A stretch of 6,935 bases of DNA from assembly GCA_025935735.1 (NCBI GenBank), contig JAICUS010000327.1, positions 1-6,935 of the forward strand. Direction: 5' to 3'. This DNA is from Solirubrobacteraceae bacterium. GTDB taxonomy: Bacteria > Actinomycetota > Thermoleophilia > Solirubrobacterales > Solirubrobacteraceae. The notes beneath the pieces are model-generated. The model was given only the letters and a program-made list of their open reading frames with translations, ran no database searches and was not told the origin of the DNA. The position numbers and the translations under genes are program-made. Shown here one piece after another: positions 1 to 6,935 of this stretch. Position 1 is the stretch's first letter. The number at the start of each line of letters is the position of its first letter.

Positions 1-969
<969 letters not shown>

Positions 970-974
970 GTGGG

Positions 975-2063
975 CTAGGACTCCTTCGGGGTGAGCGTGA
1001 TGGTCAAATGCGAGGTGCGCTTGCGGATCCGCGTCGCGCGTCCCATGGCGCGCGGGCGGAACCGCTTGAGGGTCGGGCCCTCGTCGGCGTGGACTTCGAG
1101 GATGCGCAGCTCCTCGCCCACGAGCTCGTGGTTGTGCTCGGCGTTGGCCACGGCGGACTCGAGCAGCTTGCTCCACGCCTTGGCCGCGCCGCGCGGGGTG
1201 AACGCGAGGATGGCCCGCGCCTCGTTGACGTCCTTGCCGCGGATGTGGTCGCACACCAGCCGCGCCTTGCGGGCCGACGTGCGCACGTACTTGGCCTGCG
1301 CGCGGACGGTCACCCCGACCGGCACGGGCTTGCGGCCCCGGCGCTGCGGCGCGGGCGCCGGCTCCTCGGGCTCCTTGGCTCCCCGGCGGCGGCGCGAGCG
1401 CTTGGCGGACTCGACGGCCTCCTCCGCGGCCTCCTCGGCCTGGTCGGCGGCCTGCTCGGCCTCGCGCGCCTTGCGCGCGCGGGAGCGCTTCGGCGCCTTC
1501 GCGGCGGCCTCCGCGGCCTCCTCGGCCTTCTCCGCGAGCTCCTCGGCCTCGGCGGCGGCGCCCTCGGCGGTCGGCGTGTGCACCTCCTCGGCGGCCGCGG
1601 CGGCCTCGTCGGCCGCGGCAGCAGCCCGGGCGGCCTCGGCATCCGCGCGCTCCTGCTGATCGGCCGGCTCCTCGGCCACCGCCTCGGCGGGCGGCTCTTC
1701 GTCAGCGGCCTCCGCGGCCACCGCGTCGCCCGCGCCGCCCGTGATCTCTTCGTCGTCGCCCGTTGCCGCGGGGTCGTCGTCGCCCGGCGCGGCCTGCGGC
1801 TCCTCGTCGCCCGCGGCAGCGAGCGCATCGGCGGCGGCCTTGTCGACGCCGGTCGTCTCGGCAGCGGTGCCTTCGGCGGAGGGCGTGCCGCCCTCGGAGG
1901 GTGTGGGCTCCGGCTGCTCGGCCGACTTGCGCGCTCCTGTCTCGCTTCGCTCGCCACCGCGGCCGACTTCGTCGGCGCTCGCCTGCTTCGCCTCGGCGGC
2001 GTCCTCGGGCGAGGTGTCGCCGGGCTTGCCCTGCTGCGGGTTCTCGGGATTCTTCGGGCTCAT
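975..2063 (-). CDS. rplV: 50S ribosomal protein L22 with 250-residue N-terminal extension
   Basis: L22 is an early-assembly 50S protein. Its globular domain sits on the solvent side near the tunnel exit, and its long beta-hairpin lines the peptide exit tunnel (macrolide region). The conserved core is residues 251-362, from [20 protein letters not shown] to the C-terminus, with the hairpin segment [20 protein letters not shown] at about 333-352. That core matches the usual family size of about 110 residues. Residues 1-250 are an extra, probably disordered or helical region with about 71 Ala and 61 Asp/Glu. The ATG at 2061-2063 overlaps the rpsS stop as ATGA and has AAGGG 9 nt upstream, which favours translation of the whole frame. 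In-frame GTG codons at 1325 and 1313, just before the core, could start a short form but lack a good ribosome binding site. Core identity is certain; the function of the extension is unknown. Confidence 0.96.
   Translation of the reverse strand: MSPKNPENPQQGKPGDTSPEDAAEAKQASADEVGRGGERSETGARKSAEQPEPTPSEGGTPSAEGTAAETTGVDKAAADALAAAGDEEPQAAPGDDDPAATGDDEEITGGAGDAVAAEAADEEPPAEAVAEEPADQQERADAEAARAAAAADEAAAAAEEVHTPTAEGAAAEAEELAEKAEEAAEAAAKAPKRSRARKAREAEQAADQAEEAAEEAVESAKRSRRRRGAKEPEEPAPAPQRRGRKPVPVGVTVRAQAKYVRTSARKARLVCDHIRGKDVNEARAILAFTPRGAAKAWSKLLESAVANAEHNHELVGEELRILEVHADEGPTLKRFRPRAMGRATRIRKRTSHLTITLTPKES
981..986 (-). promoter_or_regulatory. Ribosome binding site of rpsC
   Basis: The minus strand reads AAGGAG here, 11 nt upstream of the rpsC ATG and inside the last codons of rplV. 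It is one of the clearest Shine-Dalgarno matches in the window and supports the chosen S3 start. Confidence 0.75.
1314..2063 (-). other. N-terminal extension of L22: acidic, Ala-rich, with basic blocks
   Basis: Residues 1-250 of the L22 frame. Residues 1-70 are polar (Pro/Ser/Glu/Gly/Thr). Residues 71-190 are strongly acidic and Ala-rich, with few Lys/Arg and likely helical stretches such as the Ala/Glu run around 141-160. Residues 191-245 alternate helix-prone Ala/Glu segments with basic blocks at 191-200, 221-230 and 241-245. There is no Cys, Trp, Phe or Tyr in this region, no signal peptide and no membrane segment. G+C and codon style match the neighbours, so nothing suggests recent foreign insertion. 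I recognise no domain. Confidence 0.85.
1383..1550 (-). repeat. Tandem 29-residue duplication inside the L22 extension
   Basis: L22 residues 172-198 (positions 1470-1550) align without gaps to residues 201-227 (positions 1383-1463), with 16 of 27 identical by my hand count. Each unit is an Ala/Glu helix-like stretch containing AEEAAE followed by a basic KRSR block. The offset is 29 residues. It is seen at protein level; the DNA copies have diverged, so the duplication is not recent. Confidence 0.7.
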
Positions 2064-2332
2064 CGCACCTTGCCCTTGGAGTCATGCCCGCGGTAGGTGC
2101 GCGTCGGCGCGAACTCGCCCAGCTTATGGCCGACCATCGACTCCGAGACGAACACGGGCACGTGCTTGCGCCCGTCGTGCACGGCGATGGTGTGGCCGAC
2201 CATCTCGGGGAAGATCGTCGACGCGCGTGACCAGGTGCGGATCATCTGGCGCGAGTTCGCGGTGTTCATCGCCTCGATGCGGTTCATGAGGCGATCCTCG
2301 ACCCACGGGCCCTTCTTCGAGGAACGGCTCAT
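2060..2332 (-). CDS. rpsS: 30S ribosomal protein S19
   Basis: S19 lies in the 30S head with S13, near the A-site tRNA and the intersubunit bridge to the 50S. The frame gives 90 residues, the normal family length of about 90. It begins [20 protein letters not shown] and carries the family signature region at about 66-83 ([18 protein letters not shown]). The ATG (2330-2332) overlaps the rplB stop by one base (TGATG), and an AAGGG sequence lies 9 nt upstream. The stop overlaps the rplV start by 4 nt. Both arrangements fit translational coupling. Nothing is unusual in the protein. Confidence 0.98.
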   Translation of the reverse strand: MSRSSKKGPWVEDRLMNRIEAMNTANSRQMIRTWSRASTIFPEMVGHTIAVHDGRKHVPVFVSESMVGHKLGEFAPTRTYRGHDSKGKVR

Positions 2333-3177
2333 CAGCGGCCACCCTTCTTCCCGCGGCGGCGGCCGCGGACGATGTAACGGTCGGACTGCTTGCCCTTGCG
2401 GCGCGTGCGATAGCCGATGGTCGGCACGCCCCAGGGCGTCTGCGGATGGTTGCCCAGCGGGTTGCCGCCCTCGCCGCCGCCGTGCGGGTGGTCGACCGGG
2501 TTCATGGCGGTGCCGCGGGTCTGCGGGCGCACGCCCATGTGGCGCTTGCGGCCGGCCTTGCCGACGGTGATGTTCTGGTGGTCGGAGTTGCCGACCACGC
2601 CGACCGTCGCCCGGCAGGCCGAGCGGACCATGCGCATCTCGCCGGAGGGCAGGCGCAGCGTGGCGTAGTCGCCCTCCTTGGCCATCAGCTGGATGCCGGC
2701 GCCGGCCGAGCGGGCGAGCTGGGCGCCGCGGCCCGGCTGGAGCTCGACGTTGTGCACGAGCGTGCCCACCGGCATCGCGGCCAGCGGCATCGCGTTGCCC
2801 ACGGTGATGTCGGCGCCGGGGCCGGACATGACGGTCATGCCCACGCGCAGCCGGTTCGGGGCCACGATGTAGGCCTTCGCGCCGTCGACGTAGTGCAGCA
2901 GCGCGATGTAGGCGGAGCGGTTCGGGTCGTACTCGATCGCCGCCACTCGCGCCGGCACGCCGTCCCGGGTGCGCTTGAAGTCGATCTTGCGGTACAGCCG
3001 CTTGGCCCCGCCGCCGCGGTGGCGTGCGGTCTTGCGGCCGAGCGCGTTGCGCCCGCCGGACTTCTTGAGGCCCTCGACGAGGGTCCGCTCGGGCTCGGTC
3101 TTCGTGATCTCCGCGAAGTCCGGGTACGTGACGAACCGGCGACCGGGGGAGGTTGGCTTAGGCTTGCGGATCGGCAT
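2332..3177 (-). CDS. rplB: 50S ribosomal protein L2
   Basis: L2 is a primary 23S rRNA-binding protein close to the peptidyl transferase centre and is needed for subunit association. The frame encodes 281 residues (the family is usually about 273-280). An N-terminal basic extension precedes the OB-fold-like domain (about 60-125) and the SH3-like domain (about 125-200). The C-terminal part holds the hallmark [14 protein letters not shown] at 225-238, including the conserved histidines placed near the catalytic centre, and ends in a basic [11 protein letters not shown] tail. The ATG (3175-3177) is only 3 nt after the rplW stop with no strong ribosome binding site, so re-initiation by coupled ribosomes is likely. 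Confidence 0.98.
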   Translation of the reverse strand: MPIRKPKPTSPGRRFVTYPDFAEITKTEPERTLVEGLKKSGGRNALGRKTARHRGGGAKRLYRKIDFKRTRDGVPARVAAIEYDPNRSAYIALLHYVDGAKAYIVAPNRLRVGMTVMSGPGADITVGNAMPLAAMPVGTLVHNVELQPGRGAQLARSAGAGIQLMAKEGDYATLRLPSGEMRMVRSACRATVGVVGNSDHQNITVGKAGRKRHMGVRPQTRGTAMNPVDHPHGGGEGGNPLGNHPQTPWGVPTIGYRTRRKGKQSDRYIVRGRRRGKKGGR

Positions 3178-3180
3178 GGC

Positions 3181-3480
3181 TTAGAGGTCGGCTTCCAGGC
3201 CTTGGAAGATCGGGATGTTGTCGCCGGGGCGCACCTGCACGACGGCCTTCTTCCACGCCCGCGTGCGGCCCGCGGTGTAGCCGCGGCGCTTGGGCTTGGA
3301 CGGCACCTTCGAGGTGCGCACCTCGAGCACCTTGACGCCCTCGAACAGCGCCTCGACGGCCTGCTTGATCTGCGTCTTGTGCGCGTCCGGGTGGACACGG
3401 AACGTGTACTTGTCCGCGGTCGCCAGCACGTAGGACTTCTCGGAGACGACCGGGCGGATGATCACCTGGGAGTGGTCCAT
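3181..3480 (-). CDS. rplW: 50S ribosomal protein L23
   Basis: L23 sits at the polypeptide tunnel exit and is the docking site for trigger factor and signal recognition particle. The product is 99 residues, typical of the family, starting [20 protein letters not shown]. The central basic loop around residues 58-76 (SKPKRRGYTAGRTRAWKKA) is the rRNA-binding extension. The frame stays open upstream to 3924, but that part lies out of frame over rplD. The ATG at 3478-3480 is the true start: it matches the family N-terminus, has AAGGAGG (3491-3497) 10 nt upstream, and overlaps the rplD stop by one base (TGATG). Confidence 0.98.
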   Translation of the reverse strand: MDHSQVIIRPVVSEKSYVLATADKYTFRVHPDAHKTQIKQAVEALFEGVKVLEVRTSKVPSKPKRRGYTAGRTRAWKKAVVQVRPGDNIPIFQGLEADL

Positions 3481-4103
3481 CAGCGCTGGGCCTCCTTCTT
3501 CGCGCGAGCGGTGAGCGAGTCGAGCGCCGCCTGGGACAGCACGAGCGTCGCCGCGCCGACGAGGTCGGCGACGCCGACGTCGTCGACGTGCAGGACGCCC
3601 ACGCGGGACAGGTTGCGGAACGACTTGGCCGCGGTCAGCTCGTCGTCGGACAGGACCACGAGCACGGAGCCGCCACGGTGCGCGTCCAGCAGCTCGGCCG
3701 CGCGCTTGGTCGACGGCGCGTCGAAGCCGCCGGCGTCCACCACGTGGATGGTCGAGCGCTCGGCGTGCACCGACAGCGCGGAGCGCAGCGCCGCCCGGCG
3801 CGCCTTGCGATTGACCTTGACGACATAGGAGCGCGGCGAGGGCCCGAAGACCGTGCCGCCGCCCGTCCAGATCGGCGAGCGCGAGGTGCCGGCCCGGGCG
3901 CGGCCCGTGCCCTTCTGGCGCCACGGCTTCGCCGAGCCGCCGGACACCATCCCGCGCGTCTTGGTGGCGTGCGTGCCCCGCCGGCGCGCGGCCAGCTCGG
4001 CCACGACGACCTCGTGCACGAGCGGGCCGTTGAACGGCGTCTCGAACACGTCGGCGTCCAGCGTCACGGCGGCGCCGCCGCCCAGCCCAGCGGCCTCAGG
4101 CAT
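3480..4103 (-). CDS. rplD: 50S ribosomal protein L4
   Basis: L4 has a globular domain on the 50S surface and a long loop reaching the constriction of the peptide exit tunnel. In Escherichia coli it also represses its own S10 operon. The frame encodes 207 residues, a normal length. The tunnel loop is visible at about 46-93 and includes [19 protein letters not shown] and the GGGTVFGP turn; this is where macrolide-resistance changes occur in other bacteria. The globular alpha/beta part follows (about 95-207). The ATG (4101-4103) lies 8 nt inside rplC with GGAGG 9 nt upstream, a well-supported coupled start. The N-terminal [12 protein letters not shown] stretch looks lineage-specific. Whether this L4 regulates its operon cannot be read from the sequence. 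Confidence 0.98.
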   Translation of the reverse strand: MPEAAGLGGGAAVTLDADVFETPFNGPLVHEVVVAELAARRRGTHATKTRGMVSGGSAKPWRQKGTGRARAGTSRSPIWTGGGTVFGPSPRSYVVKVNRKARRAALRSALSVHAERSTIHVVDAGGFDAPSTKRAAELLDAHRGGSVLVVLSDDELTAAKSFRNLSRVGVLHVDDVGVADLVGAATLVLSQAALDSLTARAKKEAQR

Positions 4104-4713
4104 CGGTGCGCACCTCCACCGTCCCGCCCTTGGGGCCCGGGACCGAGCCGCGGACGAGCATCAGGTTGCGGTCGGGCATCAGCTCGACGATCGTCAGGCC
4201 CTTCTGGGTGGCGCGCCCGCCGCCCATGCGGCCGGGGCCGCGGATGCCCTTGAACACGCGCGACGGCGTGGCCGACGCGCCGATCGACCCCGGCGCGCGC
4301 ACGTTGTGCGAGCCGTGGGCCTTGGGGCCGGCGCTGAAGTTGTGGCGCTTGATCGTGCCCTGGAAGCCCTTGCCCTTGGTGATGCCGGCCACCTTGACCT
4401 TCTGGCCGACCTCGAAGCTCTCGACGGTCACGGTGTCGCCGACCACGAGCTCACCGGCCTCGTCGCGGAACTCCGCGAGCGTCTTGACCGGCGGCGAGTC
4501 GACCTTCTTGAGGTGACCGAGCAGCGGCTTGTTGAGCGCTTTCTCGCGCACGGCCCCGAAGCCGAGCTGAACAGCTTCATAGCCGTCGGCCTCATGCGTG
4601 CGGATGGCGGTGACGGGGCACGGCCCGGCCTCGAGCACGGTGACGCGCTCGACCTTGCCGTCCTCGAGGAACCGCTGGGTCATGCCGAGCTTCTTGGCGA
4701 GGATCGCGGGCAT
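4096..4713 (-). CDS. rplC: 50S ribosomal protein L3
   Basis: L3 is a primary 23S rRNA-binding and assembly-initiating protein whose finger-like loop approaches the A site of the peptidyl transferase centre. The 205-residue product is of normal bacterial length and starts [20 protein letters not shown]. The extended loop is at about 112-172 and carries [17 protein letters not shown] and the Gly-rich RGPGRMGGG segment. The stretch after PGSIG is [11 protein letters not shown], so the glutamine methylated in Escherichia coli L3 (context SIGQNQTP) is absent, as I recall for many Gram-positives. The ATG at 4711-4713 overlaps the rpsJ stop by one base (TGATG); only a weak AGGTT lies upstream, so coupling is probable. 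Confidence 0.98.
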   Translation of the reverse strand: MPAILAKKLGMTQRFLEDGKVERVTVLEAGPCPVTAIRTHEADGYEAVQLGFGAVREKALNKPLLGHLKKVDSPPVKTLAEFRDEAGELVVGDTVTVESFEVGQKVKVAGITKGKGFQGTIKRHNFSAGPKAHGSHNVRAPGSIGASATPSRVFKGIRGPGRMGGGRATQKGLTIVELMPDRNLMLVRGSVPGPKGGTVEVRTDA

Positions 4714-5039
4714 CAGTTGAACGCCAACCTGATCTCGATGTCCACGCCGGCGGGAAGGTGGTCGAGCCGCTGGAGCGAGTCGACGGTCTTCGGCGTGGGC
4801 TGGTGGATGTCGATCAGCCGCTTGTGCGTGCGGATCTCGAAGTGCTCCTGCGAGTCCTTGTCCTTGAAGGGCGACCGCACGACGGCGTACACGTTCTTCT
4901 CGGTGGGGAGCGGCACCGGGCCGGAAACCGTCGCGCCGGTGCGCGTCGCGGTTTCCACGATCTCCTTGGCCGCGGTCTCGATGGCGGACGAGTCGTACGC
5001 CTTGAGGCGGATGCGGATCTTGTTCTGGGCTATGGCCAC
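4713..5039 (-). CDS. rpsJ: 30S ribosomal protein S10 (NusE)
   Basis: S10 is a 30S head protein and, as NusE, a partner of NusB/NusG in transcription antitermination and transcription-translation coupling. The chosen product is 108 residues, beginning at GTG with [20 protein letters not shown] and containing the signature [20 protein letters not shown] at about 54-73. The frame is open 18 codons further upstream to a TTG at 5091-5093, but that longer start would abut a GC-rich hairpin, has no ribosome binding site and adds residues absent from the family. GTG at 5037-5039 is therefore preferred, although its own Shine-Dalgarno (a GGA about 11 nt upstream) is weak. It heads the S10 gene cluster, 144 nt after tuf. 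Confidence 0.95.
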   Translation of the reverse strand: MAIAQNKIRIRLKAYDSSAIETAAKEIVETATRTGATVSGPVPLPTEKNVYAVVRSPFKDKDSQEHFEIRTHKRLIDIHQPTPKTVDSLQRLDHLPAGVDIEIRLAFN

Positions 5040-5093
5040 GTGGGTTTCTGTCCGGTGCTTGGGGTGAAGTTTTGTCTGGGTTTCTGCGCGCAA

Positions 5094-5127
5094 TGAGGGC
5101 GAGCCCCGGGCACGGGGCCCGCCCTCA
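5094..5127 (-). terminator. Strong GC-rich hairpin between tuf and rpsJ (attenuator or non-canonical terminator)
   Basis: Positions 5095-5107 pair with 5114-5126 as a 13-bp stem (one G-U wobble in the minus transcript) around a 6-nt loop, extended by a U-A pair to 14 bp. On the minus strand the arms read GAGGGCGGGCCCC and GGGGCTCGCCCTC. It lies about 56 nt after the tuf stop and 54 nt before the rpsJ GTG. No U-tract follows, so it is not a classical intrinsic terminator. It could be a U-less terminator, an attenuator, or a 3' stabiliser of the tuf message. Confidence 0.5.
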
Positions 5128-5151
5128 AGGGTCGTATCGGTCGACTTCGCG

Positions 5152-5179
5152 CCGTGGCGGGCACCCGCGCCCGCCCCGG
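5152..5179 (-). terminator. Hairpin immediately downstream of tuf stop
   Basis: Positions 5156-5162 pair perfectly with 5169-5175 (7 bp, GGCGGGC/GCCCGCC) around a 6-nt loop. After one mismatch, 5152-5154 pair with 5177-5179 for three more base pairs. It starts 4 nt after the tuf stop. There is no following U-tract. It forms a tandem pair with the stronger hairpin at 5094-5127 and may protect or help end the tuf transcript. Confidence 0.4.
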
Positions 5180-5183
5180 AGAA

Positions 5184-6371
5184 CTACTGAACGATCTCGG
5201 TGACCACCCCGGAGCCGACCGTGCGGCCGCCCTCCCGGATGGCGAAGCGCAGCCCGGCGTCCATGGCGATGGGCTGGATGAGCTCGACCTCCATCTGGAT
5301 GTTGTCGCCCGGCATGACCATCTCCGTGCCCGAGGGCAGGTTGGCGACGCCGGTCACATCCGTGGTGCGGAAGTAGAACTGGGGCCGGTACCCGTTGAAG
5401 AACGGGGTGTGGCGGCCGCCCTCCTCCTTCTTGAGGACGTACACCTCGGCCTTGAACTTGGTGTGCGGGGTGATGGAGCCCGGCTTGCAGAGCACCTGCC
5501 CGCGCTCGATCTCCTCGCGCTTGATCCCGCGCAGGAGGCAGCCGACGTTGTCGCCGGCCTGGCCCTGGTCGAGGATCTTGCGGAACATCTCGACGCCGGT
5601 GACGACGGTCGAGCCGACCTCCGTGTGGATGCCGACGATCTGCACCGTGTCGCCGGTGTTGACGACGCCCTGCTCGATGCGCCCCGTGGCCACCGTCCCG
5701 CGGCCGGTGATCGAGAACACGTCCTCGACCGGCATCAGGAACGGGCGGTCCAGCGCGCGCTCGGGCTCCGGGATGTAGGTGTCGAGCTGCTCGGCGAGGT
5801 CGACGATCTTCTGCACGTACTCCTCGTCGCCGTCCAGCGCCTTCAGCGCCGAGCCGATCACGAACGGGATGTCGTCGCCCGGGAACTCGTACTCGTTGAG
5901 CAGGTCGCGGACCTCGACCTCGACGAGCTCGAGCAGCTCCTCGTCGTCGACCATGTCGGCCTTGTTGAGGAACACGACGATGTACGGCACGCCCACCTGG
6001 CGGGCGAGCAGGATGTGCTCGCGCGTCTGCGGCATCGGGCCGTCGGCCGCCGAGACCACGAGGATCGCCCCGTCCATCTGCGCGGCGCCCGTGATCATGT
6101 TCTTCACGTAGTCCGCATGGCCCGGGCAGTCCACGTGCGCGTAGTGCCGGTTCTCGGTCTCGTACTCGACGTGCGAAGTGGCGATGGTGATGCCGCGCGC
6201 CTTCTCCTCGGGAGCGTTGTCGATCTCCTCGAAGGAACGGGCCTGTCCGCCGTACTTCTCGCTGAGGACCTTGGTGATGGCCGCGGTCAGCGTCGTCTTG
6301 CCGTGGTCGATGTGACCGATCGTGCCGACGTTGACGTGCGGCTTGTCCCGCGTGAACTTCTCCTTCGCCAC
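5184..6371 (-). CDS. tuf: Translation elongation factor Tu
   Basis: EF-Tu is the GTPase that delivers aminoacyl-tRNA to the ribosomal A site. The product is 395 residues, the normal length. The GTPase domain shows G1 GHIDHGKT at 19-26 (Ile where many species have Val), RGITI at 59-63, DCPGH at 81-85, NKAD at 136-139 and SAL at 174-176. Domains 2 and 3 follow from about 210 ([20 protein letters not shown] and onwards) to a complete C-terminus, SGVVTEIVQ. The start codon is GTG at 6369-6371, fixed by the conserved N-terminus [20 protein letters not shown] and by AGGAG 10 nt upstream. The gene lies 60 nt after fusA and is followed by two hairpins, so it may be the last gene of the str transcript or read on into rpsJ. 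No altered catalytic residue is evident. Confidence 0.98.
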   Translation of the reverse strand: MAKEKFTRDKPHVNVGTIGHIDHGKTTLTAAITKVLSEKYGGQARSFEEIDNAPEEKARGITIATSHVEYETENRHYAHVDCPGHADYVKNMITGAAQMDGAILVVSAADGPMPQTREHILLARQVGVPYIVVFLNKADMVDDEELLELVEVEVRDLLNEYEFPGDDIPFVIGSALKALDGDEEYVQKIVDLAEQLDTYIPEPERALDRPFLMPVEDVFSITGRGTVATGRIEQGVVNTGDTVQIVGIHTEVGSTVVTGVEMFRKILDQGQAGDNVGCLLRGIKREEIERGQVLCKPGSITPHTKFKAEVYVLKKEEGGRHTPFFNGYRPQFYFRTTDVTGVANLPSGTEMVMPGDNIQMEVELIQPIAMDAGLRFAIREGGRTVGSGVVTEIVQ

Positions 6372-6431
6372 TTTCTATTCGCTCCTATCGCAAGTTTTGT
6401 TCTTGAGGCGAACCCGTGCAGACTACCGCGT
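6372..6431 (-). promoter_or_regulatory. fusA-tuf spacer with tuf ribosome binding site
   Basis: This 60-nt spacer is noticeably more A/T-rich near its tuf end than the genes around it. It contains AGGAG (plus-strand ctcct, 6382-6386) with 10-nt spacing to the tuf GTG, and ACAAAACTT (plus-strand 6392-6400), which recurs in the rpsJ leader. I see no convincing promoter hexamers and no terminator hairpin, so fusA-tuf read-through is the simplest reading. Confidence 0.55.
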
Positions 6432-6935
6432 CTACGCGGCCACCGGCTCACCCGTGCGGCCCTCGACCACCTTCTCGGCGATGTTGGGCGGCACTTCCTC
6501 ATAGCTGTCGAACTGCATCGTGTAGGTCGCCCGGCCCTGGGTCATGGACCGCACGTCGGTCGCGTAGCCGAACATCTCGCTCAGCGGCACGTGGGCCGTG
6601 ACGACCTGGGCGTTGCCGCGCGGCTCCATGTGGTTGACCCGGCCGCGGCGGCGGTTGAGGTCGCCGATCACGTCGCCCATGTACTCCTCCGGCGTGACGA
6701 CCTCGACCGCGAACACCGGCTCCAGCAGGACGGGCTTGGCCCGCTTGGCCGCCTCCTTGAGCGCCAGCGAGCCGGCGATCTTGAAGGCGATCTCCGAGGA
6801 GTCCGTGTCGTGGTACTTGCCGTCGGTCAGCGTGACCCGCACGTCGACCATCGGGTAGCCGGCGCGCACGCCGTTCTCCAGCGCCTCTTCGACGCCCTTC
6901 TCGATCGCGGGGATGAACTCGGTCGGAACCGCGCC
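6432..6935 (-). CDS. fusA: Translation elongation factor G, partial (C-terminal 167 residues)
   Basis: EF-G is the GTPase that drives tRNA-mRNA translocation and, with ribosome recycling factor, subunit splitting. Only the C-terminal part lies in the window. The frame is open from the right edge and begins [20 protein letters not shown], the end of domain IV, continuing through [14 protein letters not shown]. Domain V starts near [20 protein letters not shown] and includes DLNRRRGRV, the ribosome-contacting segment, then [20 protein letters not shown]. The protein ends [13 protein letters not shown] at a TAG stop. The fusidic-acid and nucleotide-binding regions are outside the window. Its place directly before tuf is the standard str operon order. 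An apparent internal start at 6869 is a GTG valine codon inside the conserved frame, not a real start. Confidence 0.97.
   Translation of the reverse strand, partial: GAVPTEFIPAIEKGVEEALENGVRAGYPMVDVRVTLTDGKYHDTDSSEIAFKIAGSLALKEAAKRAKPVLLEPVFAVEVVTPEEYMGDVIGDLNRRRGRVNHMEPRGNAQVVTAHVPLSEMFGYATDVRSMTQGRATYTMQFDSYEEVPPNIAEKVVEGRTGEPVAA

Larger units (their letters stand above)
5040..5183 (-). promoter_or_regulatory. tuf-rpsJ spacer / S10 operon leader region
   Basis: This is the largest non-coding gap in the window (144 nt). In transcription order it holds a hairpin directly after the tuf stop, a second longer GC-rich hairpin, then an unusually A-rich, G-poor leader of about 54 nt before the rpsJ GTG. 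That leader carries two copies of CAGAAACCCA (plus-strand tgggtttctg at 5041-5050 and 5077-5086, 36 nt apart) and ACAAAACTT, which also occurs in the tuf leader. I found no convincing -35/-10 pair. A regulatory role at the str-S10 boundary is inference from position. Confidence 0.4.

Noticed and set aside
1008..2096. Long plus-strand open frame (362 codons) opposite rplV
   Set aside because: It is an antisense shadow caused by the GC-rich codon pattern of rplV; the product is a Leu/Gly/Arg low-complexity string with no recognisable family, and the minus-strand L22 core is unmistakable.
3481..3924. An upstream extension of the L23 frame giving a 247-residue protein
   Set aside because: The extra part overlaps rplD out of frame and is Arg/Ala-rich shadow; the L23 family start at 3480 has AAGGAGG and a coupled TGATG junction.
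2446..5067. Long plus-strand open frames across rplB to rplC (for example 2446-3828 and 3853-5067)
   Set aside because: High G+C removes stop codons from the opposite strand; the translations are compositionally biased and the minus strand carries conserved ribosomal proteins throughout.
5067..5093. Promoter with -35 TTGCGC and -10 around ACTTCA before rpsJ
   Set aside because: Spacing is plausible, but the -10 hexamer does not resemble TANNNT and the -35 matches only its first three bases.
5094..5127. Classical rho-independent terminator
   Set aside because: The stem is strong but the minus-strand sequence after it (ATTGCGCGCAG) has no U-tract, and there is none on the plus-strand side either; kept only as a possible non-canonical terminator or attenuator.

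Overview
The window is a core ribosomal-protein locus, read entirely on the minus strand. In transcription order, from high to low coordinates, it holds the 3' end of fusA (EF-G), tuf (EF-Tu), then rpsJ, rplC, rplD, rplW, rplB, rpsS, rplV and the 5' part of rpsC. This is the classical junction of the str operon (fusA-tuf) with the S10 operon. Both ends are cut: fusA lacks its start and rpsC lacks its stop.

The very high G+C content, G/C-ending codons, frequent GTG starts and str-S10 linkage suggest a high-GC Gram-positive bacterium. The protein sequences read to me as actinobacterial, possibly a deep lineage such as Thermoleophilia/Solirubrobacterales. That placement is an impression from memory, not a search result.

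Layout: 6432-6935 fusA 3' end; 6372-6431 a short spacer with the tuf ribosome binding site; 5184-6371 tuf; 5040-5183 a 144-nt spacer with two GC-rich hairpins and the rpsJ leader; 969-5039 seven tightly packed genes followed by the rpsC start; 1-969 the open-ended rpsC. From rpsJ to rpsC every junction is either a short overlap (1, 8, 1, 1 and 4 nt) or a gap of 3 or 5 nt, so the genes are almost certainly co-transcribed and translationally coupled. The products act together: S10, S19 and S3 in the 30S head; L3, L4, L23, L2 and L22 in the 50S, several lining the peptidyl transferase centre or exit tunnel; EF-Tu and EF-G as the elongation GTPases.

The gene order is ordinary, and I see no mobile, defence or CRISPR element. 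Two adjacent ribosomal proteins are not ordinary. L22 carries a 250-residue N-terminal extension, Ala/Glu/Asp-rich with two basic blocks in a tandem duplication, ahead of a normal 112-residue core. S3 carries a Gly/Arg-rich tail of at least 100 residues (67 Gly, 18 Arg) that is still open at the window edge. These lineage-specific disordered extensions, one strongly acidic and one basic, are the most interesting content. The tuf-rpsJ spacer (tandem hairpins, and a 9-mer shared by the tuf and rpsJ leaders) is a secondary point of interest.
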